The position numbers were made by a program, and so were the translations under genes. This document shows, piece by piece, positions 6,949 to 14,031 of a stretch of DNA of 18,820 nt; the stretch's first letter is position 1; each line of letters opens with the position of its first letter. Location of the stretch: NCBI GenBank assembly GCA_002342505.1, contig DDQB01000095.1, positions 1 through 18,820 of the forward strand. Direction: 5' to 3'. The notes below the pieces were generated by a model. The model worked only from the letters and a program-made list of their open reading frames with translations. It did not search any database and was not told the DNA's origin. This DNA is from Acidaminococcaceae bacterium UBA2453. Lineage in GTDB: Bacteria > Bacillota > Negativicutes > Acidaminococcales > Acidaminococcaceae.

Positions 6949-7848
6949 ATGGATGCAAACAACAGTAATGTTATTAAAAAGGTAAGATGGATGAAAACAT
7001 TCCTGGATTTGGATAAATTCTGGGTTGGGGATAAGGTAAGCGTGGAAAACATAGCTACGTACTATAAGCTTACGGATATTCCTTATCAAAAGTATTATTC
7101 TCAGGACGGGTTCATGCATTTTCATGTATCCACGGACGGAGAATATCACCCAGAGGATGCTTACTATCAGCCAAAAACTGTGTCCCGTTTTATCAAGCCT
7201 GGAGATAAGGTTCTAGAACTGGGCTTCGGAAAAGGTCCAAATATTTTTTTTCTGGCGGAAAAGCATCCTGATGCTGAGTTTACCGGTATTGACCTGAACA
7301 GGCTGCACCGTGAAAACACGTTTTCCAATGTAAAACTGTACTATCAGGATTACAGCGATCTCTCCAATTTTGCAGATAATACGTTCACGGTGGTCTACGG
7401 ATTTGAAACACTTTGCTATTTTGAAAATAAGGATAAAGTGTTCAGTGAGGTTTACCGTGTGATGAAACCGGGCGGGCATTTTATTGTTTACGATTATGCG
7501 ATACCCGAACCCTTTGAAACCTATGACCCGGATGCGCAGGTAGCAGTTGCGTGCTTTACCAAGGTGGGGGCTGCAGGATTGTCTAATACTGTGGAAGAAT
7601 GGGAGAATGCTTTCATACGGAACGGTTTTAAGCGTGAGAGCATTACAGATTTATCCCGAAATTTGCTGCCAGACATGAAACGAATGGAGAAGGTTGCACT
7701 GCGCATCATGGATTCCAAGATTAAGGCTAAGATGGCTTTTGCAACGATGCCGGATTATCTGGTGGGTATGTTGATCCCGGGCTATACGTCTTATGACCTG
7801 TACAACGAAGGTTATATGAACTATAAAGAATGGATTTTTACAAAATAG
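6949..7848 (+). CDS. SAM-dependent class I methyltransferase (sterol/ubiquinone-methyltransferase-like fold)
   Basis: This is a 299-residue protein with a Rossmann-type methyltransferase core. Motif I is VLELGFGKGPN (88-98), an acidic ribose-binding residue is Asp115 (FTGIDLN), and the post-motif FTVVYGFETLCYFENK (146-161) and EVYRVMKPGG (167-176) resemble the C24-sterol methyltransferase/UbiE-like branch. The first 75 residues and the C-terminal ~110 residues flank the core and probably shape a lipid or small-molecule pocket. No signal peptide or membrane segment is seen; the substrate is unknown. GGAGG (6930-6934) is 14 bp from the ATG, unusually far. The gene lies in AT-richer DNA than its neighbours and is followed by a remnant of a related gene, suggesting an acquired and duplicated locus. 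Confidence 0.75.
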   Translation: MDANNSNVIKKVRWMKTFLDLDKFWVGDKVSVENIATYYKLTDIPYQKYYSQDGFMHFHVSTDGEYHPEDAYYQPKTVSRFIKPGDKVLELGFGKGPNIFFLAEKHPDAEFTGIDLNRLHRENTFSNVKLYYQDYSDLSNFADNTFTVVYGFETLCYFENKDKVFSEVYRVMKPGGHFIVYDYAIPEPFETYDPDAQVAVACFTKVGAAGLSNTVEEWENAFIRNGFKRESITDLSRNLLPDMKRMEKVALRIMDSKIKAKMAFATMPDYLVGMLIPGYTSYDLYNEGYMNYKEWIFTK

Positions 7849-7850
7849 CG

Positions 7851-8082
7851 GGATAAACGCCTTTAACATATGGTTTTTCCATTGAAAGCCGCACTGACTT
7901 GTCAAAAGAAGTGCTACCGGACCTGAAACGACTGGAACGAAGGGCAGGACCCACGTGATGGATCATCCCATGCAGGCAAAGATTATATTCCATACGCTGC
8001 CCAAGCAGTTTGTCAGCAATATTTATTAGGTTACCCTAGCAATGGTTCCGACATGGAAGGCATCATCACCTGCAAAGAGTAA
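7851..8082 (+). pseudogene. 3' remnant of a second copy of the upstream methyltransferase
   Basis: Translating in shifting frames gives INAF, then GFSIESRTDLSKEVLPDLKR, then VMDHPMQAKIIFHTLPKQFV, then GYPSNGSDMEGIITCKE and a stop at 8080-8082. These align collinearly with the last ~90 residues of the intact gene (GFKRESITDLSRNLLPDMKR, IMDSKIKAKMAFATMPDYLV, GYTSYDLYNEGYMNYKEW). At least three frameshifts and an internal stop show it is dead. The 5' two-thirds is missing: homology starts only 3 bp after the intact stop codon. It is best explained as a decayed tandem paralogue partly deleted by recombination. Confidence 0.85.
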
Positions 8083-8117
8083 ATCATTAAACCGAAATAA
8101 ACCACGGTTAGAGTTGC

Positions 8118-8183
8118 AAAACGCAGTAGCGTTTTTGAAAAAACATGGCCGCATTCAAAAGGCCGCAGCGTTTTTTGAAAAAA
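8118..8183 (+). terminator. Tandem T-rich hairpins with duplicated GCG-T5/6-G-A6 unit
   Basis: AAAACGC (8118-8124) pairs with GCGTTTT (8129-8135), followed by a short T-run, giving a small terminator-like hairpin. The stretch GCGTTTTTGAAAAAA (8129-8143) recurs as GCGTTTTTTGAAAAAA (8168-8183). Between them, AAAAAAC/GTTTTTT and GGCC/GGCC can pair. It could end the methyltransferase transcript and insulate the tRNA promoter. Terminator strength is uncertain. Confidence 0.5.
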
Positions 8184-8196
8184 TCCTTCACAACTT

Positions 8197-8225
8197 TTGC
8201 TTTTCCCGTGCAATTCGTGTATAAT
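8197..8225 (+). promoter_or_regulatory. Promoter for tRNA-Val
   Basis: TTGCTT (8197-8202), a 17-bp spacer and TATAAT (8220-8225) give a good sigma-A promoter. The predicted start is about 77 nt before the tRNA. The leader can fold with TTGGCA (8243-8248) pairing to TGCCAA (8267-8272). Confidence 0.8.
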
Positions 8226-8308
8226 AGTAATATAAGCGTTAGTTGGCAATGCCAGCGGAACGAAACTGCCAAATAAGTAGTATTGCTTCAATGCATGTAT
8301 TAATAACC

Positions 8309-8385
8309 GCGCGGATAGCTCAGCTGGTTAGAGTGCCGTCTTGACATGGCGGAGGTCGTGGGTTCGAGCCCCACTCTGCGCACCA
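8309..8385 (+). tRNA. tRNA-Val (anticodon GAC)
   Basis: This is a 77-nt cloverleaf. The acceptor stem GCGCGGA pairs with TCTGCGC with one G-T. The D-arm is GCTC/GAGT, the anticodon stem CCGTC/GGCGG encloses loop TTGACAT with anticodon GAC (reads GUC/GUU valine codons), and the T-arm is GTGGG-TTCGAGC-CCCAC. The 3' CCA is encoded. It has its own promoter and terminator, so it is a single-gene transcription unit. Confidence 0.97.
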
Positions 8386-8386
8386 G

Positions 8387-8436
8387 AAAAAACTACCTTT
8401 CAAAACAGGCTGACACTGTTTTGGGAGTTTTTTTTT
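8387..8436 (+). terminator. Intrinsic terminator after tRNA-Val
   Basis: CAAAACAG (8401-8408) pairs with CTGTTTTG (8416-8423), optionally extended by AAACT/AGTTT, and is followed by a run of nine T residues. Confidence 0.9.
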
Positions 8437-8477
8437 ACTCTTTCTGATATATTTTTTCGCTTTCCTGCAAAAAGAGG

Positions 8478-8506
8478 TTGGACGCAATTTAAAATTGTGA
8501 TATAAT
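8478..8506 (+). promoter_or_regulatory. Promoter of the FIST-GGDEF gene
   Basis: TTGGAC (8478-8483), a 17-bp spacer and a perfect TATAAT (8501-8506) predict a start near 8512. This leaves a leader of about 125 nt before the TTG start codon at 8639. Confidence 0.85.
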
Positions 8507-8540
8507 TTTAAAAATAACGGATTCCTTTATATACGCCTTT

Positions 8541-8611
8541 AACCGGCGCATTTTGGAAAGTGTTTCGGCAATGCCATTGGAAGCGGCGCAGCCTGTGCGT
8601 TGCTTTTTATT
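8541..8611 (+). promoter_or_regulatory. Attenuator-like leader of the FIST-GGDEF gene
   Basis: AAGCGGCGCA (8581-8590) pairs over its full 10 nt (two G-T) with TGCGTTGCTT (8596-8605) around a 5-nt loop, followed by TTTATT. This is an intrinsic-terminator shape lying before the start codon. The 5' arm is duplicated 40 nt upstream as AACCGGCGCA (8541-8550), 9 of 10 bases identical, so that copy could pair with the same 3' arm as a competing structure. No known riboswitch consensus is recognised in the 70 nt upstream. Confidence 0.55.
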
Positions 8612-8638
8612 AACATAGGTGGATGGGAGGCGATCGCC

Positions 8639-10390
8639 TTGAAACTGTTCCAGTTTGATTATAAGAATGAAATATCGCTGCGGGGAAAACTGTACAGGAT
8701 CCGACAGTACTGCGCAGAAAACGGCGCGTCTAAAATCCTGTTCCATATTTTTTCAGACTCTCCCGACAAGGAACTGATCACCAACATCTGCGCCATACTG
8801 GAAGATGAAATGCCGGATGCGGAATACGCTGGCTGTTCTACCAACGGCAACATCAGCAGCGGCGACTTCTCGCCTTCCGGCGTATCCATTACCTGTATGG
8901 TGTTCACCTGTCCTTCCATTCAAATAGAAACGCTGCAGTACAAGCTTACCGAAGCCGTGGCCATTGAAGTGACCGACGCGCTGAAGCGGGAAATTAAAAC
9001 CCGCCCCTGGGTCAAGGCAGTGGAACTGGTAGCCACGATCAGGGGACTGTCCATGTCGGCTTTTTGCGACAACCTGCACGATCTGGACCCATCCATCCAG
9101 GTGTTTGGCGGCGGCGCCTTCAGCGGCAAACTGGACGCCGTGCAGGCCTGCGTATTTTCCAAAAAAGGCGAATGTATGCAAAAAGGCGTTGTCTTTGTGC
9201 TGTACGGCGGCGATGATTTTTACATTTCCACACGGTTTGTATCCGGCTGGAAACCGCTGGGCAAAGAAATGAAAGTAACCCGGGCCACGGGCAACATCGT
9301 GTACGAACTGGACGGACGGCCGACCTATGACGCGTACTATCGCTATTTAAAAATAAAGAATGACGATAACTTCTTCTTCCATACGATAGAGTTTCCCTTT
9401 TACTACATCCGGAACGGCGTCAACATCCTGCGGGATCCGGTGAGCTGCAATGAAGACGGATCCATCGAAATGACTTCGGACGTGCAGGAGGGAGCTACAG
9501 GCCGTCTTGCCTACGGCGATCCCATGACGATCCTGGACAGCGTGGCGGAAACCCGGACCGAAGTTGCCCGCTTTTCTCCGGAAGCCATCCTGATTTTTTC
9601 CTGCGCCGGGCGCCGTATGTTCTGGGGCGACGACAGGATCGGGAGGGAAACAAAGCCCTTCGAGTCCCTTGCGCCCACATTCGGCTTTTTCACATCCAGC
9701 GAGTTTTTGCGTACCAACGGGTACGTGAACCAGCATAATGTCACGCTGGTCATTGCGGCTATTCGGGAAGGAGCGCCCAAAGAAAATACGGCTGCTGCAG
9801 AAAAGCTGGACCATACGGAACGTATCTCCATGATACACCGTCTGGCCACATTCATCAACATGGCCACAAAGGAACTGGAAGAAGCGAACCAGAAGCTCCA
9901 CGAGGTAGCTATCACCGACGCGCTGACCGGACTGTACAACCGGGGCGAGATACAGCGGCGGATTGAAGAACTGGGCGAAGGAGAAGGGGCGAAAGAAGCG
10001 TTTTCCCTGATCATGATCGACCTGGACGATTTCAAAAAGGTCAACGATACATACGGACATAAAATCGGCGACGAAGTGCTGACCGGGTTGGCGGATCTCC
10101 TGCAGGTATCGCTGCATTCGGAAGATATCCGCTATCTGGCCGGACGCTGGGGCGGCGAAGAGTTCATGATCGTTTTGCCCGGCATGCATACAGGCGATGC
10201 AGCTGTGATTGCGGAAAAACTGCGGAACGGCTTTGCGGGGATCGAGTTTAAGGGCGCCGGGCGGCAGACCATGAGCCTTGGCGTAACTGAATATATTCCC
10301 GGCGAAGACCCTGACGAACTTTGCATCCGTGTGGACGACGCGCTGTATGCGGCAAAACGTGCCGGCAAGAACCGGGTCGTAGCGAAATAA
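8639..10390 (+). CDS. FIST-domain diguanylate cyclase (FIST-GGDEF)
   Basis: This 583-residue cytoplasmic protein joins an N-terminal FIST sensor module (FIST_N about 30-215 with GCSTNGNI and FGGGAFSGK; FIST_C about 225-370) through a short helical linker (395-425) to a GGDEF domain starting at VAITDALTGLYNRGE. The active-site loop is GGEEF (505-509), so c-di-GMP synthesis from GTP is expected. The inhibitory I-site RxxD is absent: the equivalent positions 496-499 read DIRY. FIST domains are proposed small-molecule, possibly amino-acid, sensors. There is no membrane segment. The TTG at 8639 is preferred over an in-frame TTG at 8600, because GGGAGG (8625-8630) is 8 bp upstream and the earlier TTG sits inside the leader hairpin. 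Confidence 0.9.
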   Translation: MKLFQFDYKNEISLRGKLYRIRQYCAENGASKILFHIFSDSPDKELITNICAILEDEMPDAEYAGCSTNGNISSGDFSPSGVSITCMVFTCPSIQIETLQYKLTEAVAIEVTDALKREIKTRPWVKAVELVATIRGLSMSAFCDNLHDLDPSIQVFGGGAFSGKLDAVQACVFSKKGECMQKGVVFVLYGGDDFYISTRFVSGWKPLGKEMKVTRATGNIVYELDGRPTYDAYYRYLKIKNDDNFFFHTIEFPFYYIRNGVNILRDPVSCNEDGSIEMTSDVQEGATGRLAYGDPMTILDSVAETRTEVARFSPEAILIFSCAGRRMFWGDDRIGRETKPFESLAPTFGFFTSSEFLRTNGYVNQHNVTLVIAAIREGAPKENTAAAEKLDHTERISMIHRLATFINMATKELEEANQKLHEVAITDALTGLYNRGEIQRRIEELGEGEGAKEAFSLIMIDLDDFKKVNDTYGHKIGDEVLTGLADLLQVSLHSEDIRYLAGRWGGEEFMIVLPGMHTGDAAVIAEKLRNGFAGIEFKGAGRQTMSLGVTEYIPGEDPDELCIRVDDALYAAKRAGKNRVVAK

Positions 10391-10463
10391 GCAGCGAAAT
10401 TAAAAGAGAGCGTTGCTATACCGGTTGCCTGAGACGCTCCGGCAGCAAAACAAAAGAAACAGC

Positions 10464-10498
10464 AGAGACTCCTTTCACAGTGAAGGAGTCTCTTTTTT
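10464..10498 (+). terminator. Intrinsic terminator after the FIST-GGDEF gene
   Basis: AGAGACTCCTT (10464-10474) pairs with AAGGAGTCTCT (10483-10493), extendable inward by TCAC/GTGA, and is followed by T6. Confidence 0.93.
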
Positions 10499-10550
10499 CT
10501 ATGCAATTATATAAATTTATGATAAAATAAAACAAAAGGAAGTACATACA

Positions 10551-10682
10551 ATTGCGTAATTACAAAAGGGCTATTATTTCTACCGTCCCATGCCGGTGGA
10601 AGAGTTTGAAAAACTGCTGGCGGACAAGGACAAGGTGGAATATGGCGGCAAGAGCATAAAGGCCCGGCTGGGGATCGAGTGA
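10551..10682 (+). pseudogene. C-terminal remnant of an EAL-domain (c-di-GMP phosphodiesterase) gene
   Basis: From 10569 the frame reads GYYFYRPMPVEEFEKLLADK and 18 further residues to a TGA at 10680-10682. The GYxFxRPMPxxEFEKLL stretch is the conserved end of EAL domains (usually QGYYFSRPMP). An in-frame TAA at 10557 and an apparent base loss just upstream cut it off, and there is no start codon, ribosome site or EAL catalytic region. It directly follows the GGDEF gene's terminator, so a c-di-GMP hydrolase gene probably once stood next to the cyclase. The rest of the interval 10391-10803 holds only this remnant, the terminator and the next promoter. Confidence 0.7.
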
Positions 10683-10722
10683 TGGGAATGGAGTTTGTGT
10701 ATGCGACATTTTTGTGAAATGG

Positions 10723-10751
10723 TTGCATAGCATATGAGTTAGGTGTAAAAT
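10723..10751 (+). promoter_or_regulatory. Promoter of the small secreted protein gene at 10804
   Basis: TTGCAT (10723-10728), a 17-bp spacer and TAAAAT (10746-10751) lie about 50 bp before the ATG. Confidence 0.8.
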
Positions 10752-10803
10752 AGTAACTGTAAAATTATGCTGCTACAAGCAGCGGATGGAGGGAATGCAT
10801 AAA

Positions 10804-11256
10804 ATGAAGAAATTCTTACTGGCTTTGTTTATGACGTTGATGGTGAGCGCTACCTGCTTCGCGGAAGGCGCGGCTTCCCGTTTTAACACGGAAGAAAAAG
10901 CGGCGGACGCTCTGGTTGCGGCCCTGGTTGGCAATGGGACTTACGAGCAGGTAAGCAAGAGCTTTACCGGCGCGCTGCGTGAAAAAGTGAACGCGGAAAC
11001 CTTCGCCACCGTTAAGAACGAGATTAAAAAACAGGTGGGCAATGTTAAGAACGTAAACTTTGTGATCCTGAACAAACAGTATGACCTACAGAAGGGTTAC
11101 AACGGCATTGACGAGCTGGTTTACTTCGGCACGGTATCCAAGGACAAATTCGCCCGCATCTTCGTGGCTTTTGAACTGGAAAACGGCGCGCCGAAGATCA
11201 ACGGCTTCCAGGTAACTCCTATTGAACCTCAGAAACAGGAAGCGGCTAAAAAATAA
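10804..11256 (+). CDS. Small secreted protein of unknown function
   Basis: This is a 150-residue protein with a clear signal peptide: MKK, a hydrophobic core LLALFMTLMVSA and a likely signal peptidase I site after TCFA (residue 19). The Cys in that segment does not sit in a proper lipobox, so a lipoprotein is less likely. The mature part is mixed helix/strand: a helical TEEKAADALVAALVGNGTYEQVS region followed by alternating hydrophobic strands and a basic C-terminus. It loosely resembles small DUF3887-like secreted domains, but I cannot assign a family. The ATG at 10804 is chosen over in-frame ATGs at 10786 and 10795 because the GGAGGG at 10788-10793 serves it at 10 bp. It is monocistronic. 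Confidence 0.8.
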   Translation: MKKFLLALFMTLMVSATCFAEGAASRFNTEEKAADALVAALVGNGTYEQVSKSFTGALREKVNAETFATVKNEIKKQVGNVKNVNFVILNKQYDLQKGYNGIDELVYFGTVSKDKFARIFVAFELENGAPKINGFQVTPIEPQKQEAAKK

Positions 11257-11270
11257 GGAATAAAGAATAA

Positions 11271-11320
11271 GGAACAGCATCCCCTGCGTCGGTAACGGAA
11301 GGACGCCGACGGTATGTTCC
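11271..11320 (+). other. Nested inverted repeat downstream of the secreted protein gene
   Basis: GGAACA (11271-11276) pairs with TGTTCC (11315-11320), and inside it CGTCGG (11287-11292) pairs with CCGACG (11306-11311). There is no T-run, so it is a processing or stabilising 3' UTR structure rather than a terminator. It sits between the stop at 11256 and the terminator at 11351. Confidence 0.4.
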
Positions 11321-11350
11321 TGTCGTTGCGGCAGGACTGGTCAGGGTAAC

Positions 11351-11397
11351 AAAATCCCCCCAAACAGATCGGAAGATCGGCGGGGGATTTTTTTGTC
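11351..11397 (+). terminator. Intrinsic terminator
   Basis: AAATCCCCC (11352-11360) pairs with GGGGGATTT (11382-11390), with an inner GATC-GGAA-GATC hairpin, followed by further T residues. It ends the 10804-11256 transcript. Confidence 0.92.
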
Positions 11398-11423
11398 CTT
11401 TTACAGACACTGCATCGGTTTTG

Positions 11424-11432
11424 TGATATAAT
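11424..11432 (+). promoter_or_regulatory. Extended -10 promoter for the secreted protein gene at 11521
   Basis: TGATATAAT (11424-11432) is an extended -10 (TGnTATAAT). No good -35 is seen 16-18 bp upstream, as expected for this promoter class. The ~80-nt leader contains an AGACGC/GCGTCT hairpin (11472-11477/11486-11491) followed by GGGTTTT. Confidence 0.6.
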
Positions 11433-11520
11433 ATATATTGACATAATATATGGTAATACAATTCTGTACGGAGACGCAGAGGAAGGCGTCTGGGTTTTCG
11501 TAACGTTTGGAGGGATGGAA

Positions 11521-11958
11521 ATGAAGAAGATTTTGATTCTTTGCATGCTGCTGGTAACCATGTTTGCGTCCGTCTGCAGCGCGGAAGCGGTGTCCGATTA
11601 CTGCAAGCTGGACCAAAGCAAGTGGTTGTGGCTCAGCTCTACGGATTATCAGGGCACGTTCTTTGATTACACTTCGGTAGAGAAAGTCCCGGACAAAAAC
11701 GAAAAGAAGGTCTGGGTGTGCACCTACACCTGGGTGGACGATTCCCTGGGCAAGGGCATGCATTATGTGTATGTGAAGTACGGGATCAATTACGATGATT
11801 ACACGGCCTACATGGAACAGGGCGAAGTGCGGGATGAAAATCTGGAAGTGGTAAAATCTTACGACAAACTGAAATACAATCCCCAGCCCATCCAGCCCGG
11901 CACCGTACTGGATCGTCTGGCCAAACGGGTTCGTTCCTTCGGCAACGGGGATAAGTAA
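11521..11958 (+). CDS. Small secreted protein, possibly surface-adhesin-E-like
   Basis: This 145-residue protein has a signal peptide (MKK then LILCMLLVTMFASV, likely cut after SVCSA at residue 21). The mature domain has a W-rich beta pattern: KWLWLSSTDYQGTFFDYTSV, then VWVCTYTWVDD and a repeated Tyr-rich MHYVYVKYGINYDDYTAYME. The 'W...S...YFD..S' opening resembles small surface-adhesin protein E-type domains, but that is a weak match by eye. The ATG at 11521 follows GGAGGG (11509-11514) at 6 bp. It is transcribed alone from the extended -10 promoter, and no clear terminator is seen before fbp. Like the preceding gene it is exported; no functional link between the two is shown. Confidence 0.75.
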   Translation: MKKILILCMLLVTMFASVCSAEAVSDYCKLDQSKWLWLSSTDYQGTFFDYTSVEKVPDKNEKKVWVCTYTWVDDSLGKGMHYVYVKYGINYDDYTAYMEQGEVRDENLEVVKSYDKLKYNPQPIQPGTVLDRLAKRVRSFGNGDK

Positions 11959-12080
11959 GAGGGAAACAAAAACGAAGCGCGGTTCTGTGCAAGAAGCATC
12001 GGCCGGCGCGCGGATACAGGAAGCAGTCATCTCATACGTTGTAGCGTTTTCTAAAATCAGAAAGGAAAGGCGGTCGTAGT

Positions 12081-13973
12081 ATGAAGATCCAGACAGAAGA
12101 GCACGAGAAATACCTGGAGTTATTGGCGCGGGAGTTTCCCACCCAGGAAGCGACGATCACGGAGATTATCAACCTGCAGGCCATCATCAACCTGCCCAAG
12201 GGCACGGAGCATTTCATGAGCGACCTTCACGGCGAGTATGAAGCCTTTTACCATATCCTGAATAATTGCTCCGGCGTCATCCGGGAAAAAGTGGAGATGC
12301 TTTTTTCCGAAATGAATGAAAAGGAGCGCAAGGATCTCTGCACGCTGATCTATTACCCCAAAGAGAAGCTGAATATGATCGCGGGGGAAAGCACCCTGTC
12401 GGAGACCTGGGCCAAGACCACCCTGCGCCGTCTGCTGCGGCTGGCGCGTCTTTTGTCTTCCAAGTACACCCGGTCCAAGGTGCGTAAGGCTATGCCGGAA
12501 GGCTTCCGCTATGTGCTGGACGAATTGTTGCACGCGTTACCGGACGAGGACCAGAACCGCTACATGTATCACGCCAAGATTCTGGATACCATCTGGGAGA
12601 CGGGGAGCTTCCGTCCGTTTATTTATGCGCTGACCGGTTTGATCAAACGGCTGGCGGTGGATCACCTGCATATTGTGGGCGATATTTACGACCGGGGGCC
12701 TTACGCGGATAAGATCATGGACAAACTGATGCAGCACCACTCGGTGGATATCCAGTGGGGCAACCACGACGTGCTGTGGATGGGGGCGGCCATTGGCAGC
12801 GAGCCCTGCATCATCAACGTGATTCGCAACAATGTGCGGTACAACAACTGGGAGATTCTGGAAAACGGTTACGGCATCAGCCTGCGCGACTTCGCCATCT
12901 TTGCGGGGGAAACCTATCGCAAGCTGGAAGGAAAGAACGCGCTGGTGAAGGCCATCAACGTGATGCTGTTCAAGGCAGAAGGGCAGGCCATGCTGCGGCA
13001 TCCGGAATATAAAATGGAAGACAGGCTGCTCTTTGACAAGATTGATCCCGTGAAAGGGATCGCCACTCTTCCTTACGGGCAGTTTGAAATGAACACCACG
13101 GATTTCCCCACTTACGATCCGGAACATCCCTACGATTATTCGCCGGAAGAAGCGAAGATCATCGCGGACTGGCGGCGGGATTTCCTGAACAGCGAGCATC
13201 TGCACCGGCATATGCGTTTCTTCTTCAGTCACGGTTCCCTGTACAAGGTGATGAACGGGAACCTGATGTTCCACGGGGGACTGCCTATGTACGAGGACGG
13301 CAGTTTCCGGGAAGTGACATTTAGGGGAAAGACGCTGAAGGGCCGCGCCTATATGGATTATATTGATTACCTGTGCCGGGCCTGCTACCGTCGGCGGAAG
13401 CTGGAAGACCAGGATTTCTTCTGGTTCCTGTGGATCCATCCGGATTCCCCGGTGACGGGACGCACGATTAAGACATTTGAACGCAGTTATATCGATGATG
13501 AAAGCACCTGGCCGGAGCCCCAGGATCCCTACTACAAGCTGCACCGCCGTAAGGAGATCTGCGAAAGCGTGCTGCATGAGTTCGGCCTGGATTCGCCCCA
13601 GTCCCACATCATCAACGGGCACACGCCGGTGAAGGTGGCCAAGGGCGATACGCCGGTACGTGCGGAAGGCAAGGAGATCTGCATCGACGGTGGGTTCTGC
13701 AAGGCCTACCAGAAATCCACCGGCATCGCCGGGTACACGCTGATCTTCAACTCCCACGGCATCCGCATCAAGGCTCACTATCCCTTCCAGGATATTGAGC
13801 ACGTGCTTACCAGCAATGCGGATATTGATTCTGTTACCACCCAGGTGGAGATGGAACCCAAGCGGGTGATGATCGGCGATACGGATAACGGGCAGAACCT
13901 GAAACAGCAGATCGCGGATCTGACCGATCTGCTGGAAGCCTATCGTAACGGCCGGATTCTGGAAAAACGGTAA
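12081..13973 (+). CDS. fbp: Class III fructose-1,6-bisphosphatase
   Basis: This 630-residue gluconeogenic phosphatase converts fructose-1,6-bisphosphate to fructose-6-phosphate. It is the Firmicutes-specific class III enzyme, unrelated to the class I Fbp of E. coli. Metallophosphoesterase-like motifs: MSDLHGEY (46-53), GDIYDRG (200-206) and GNHD (227-230), with a later FHGGLP and the C-terminal INGHTPVKVAKGDTPVRAEG. The length matches the ~640-residue Bacillus enzyme. The ATG follows GGAAAGG (12064-12070) by 10 bp. A TAAAAT at 12052-12057 without a convincing -35 is the only promoter hint. It is cytoplasmic and flanked by unrelated genes, so it is probably its own unit. Confidence 0.95.
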   Translation: MKIQTEEHEKYLELLAREFPTQEATITEIINLQAIINLPKGTEHFMSDLHGEYEAFYHILNNCSGVIREKVEMLFSEMNEKERKDLCTLIYYPKEKLNMIAGESTLSETWAKTTLRRLLRLARLLSSKYTRSKVRKAMPEGFRYVLDELLHALPDEDQNRYMYHAKILDTIWETGSFRPFIYALTGLIKRLAVDHLHIVGDIYDRGPYADKIMDKLMQHHSVDIQWGNHDVLWMGAAIGSEPCIINVIRNNVRYNNWEILENGYGISLRDFAIFAGETYRKLEGKNALVKAINVMLFKAEGQAMLRHPEYKMEDRLLFDKIDPVKGIATLPYGQFEMNTTDFPTYDPEHPYDYSPEEAKIIADWRRDFLNSEHLHRHMRFFFSHGSLYKVMNGNLMFHGGLPMYEDGSFREVTFRGKTLKGRAYMDYIDYLCRACYRRRKLEDQDFFWFLWIHPDSPVTGRTIKTFERSYIDDESTWPEPQDPYYKLHRRKEICESVLHEFGLDSPQSHIINGHTPVKVAKGDTPVRAEGKEICIDGGFCKAYQKSTGIAGYTLIFNSHGIRIKAHYPFQDIEHVLTSNADIDSVTTQVEMEPKRVMIGDTDNGQNLKQQIADLTDLLEAYRNGRILEKR

Positions 13974-14031
13974 CGGAATGGGTGCGCTGCCTGCAGGGCC
14001 TGCTTGCCTGACGTAACGCAGGAGGATGCGA

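Noticed and set aside
8042..8224. A 60-codon plus-strand frame with repeated Ala-Phe-Phe/Leu-Lys segments
   Set aside because: It starts in the methyltransferase relic, has no ribosome site and its repeats are the duplicated T-rich hairpins.
8600..8638. An upstream TTG start for the FIST-GGDEF protein
   Set aside because: It lies in the 3' arm of the leader hairpin with no ribosome site; the TTG at 8639 has GGGAGG 8 bp upstream.
11438..11466. A second TTGACA upstream of the 11521 gene as a -35 element
   Set aside because: The hexamer 17 bp downstream is ATTCTG, a poor -10; the extended -10 at 11424-11432 is better.
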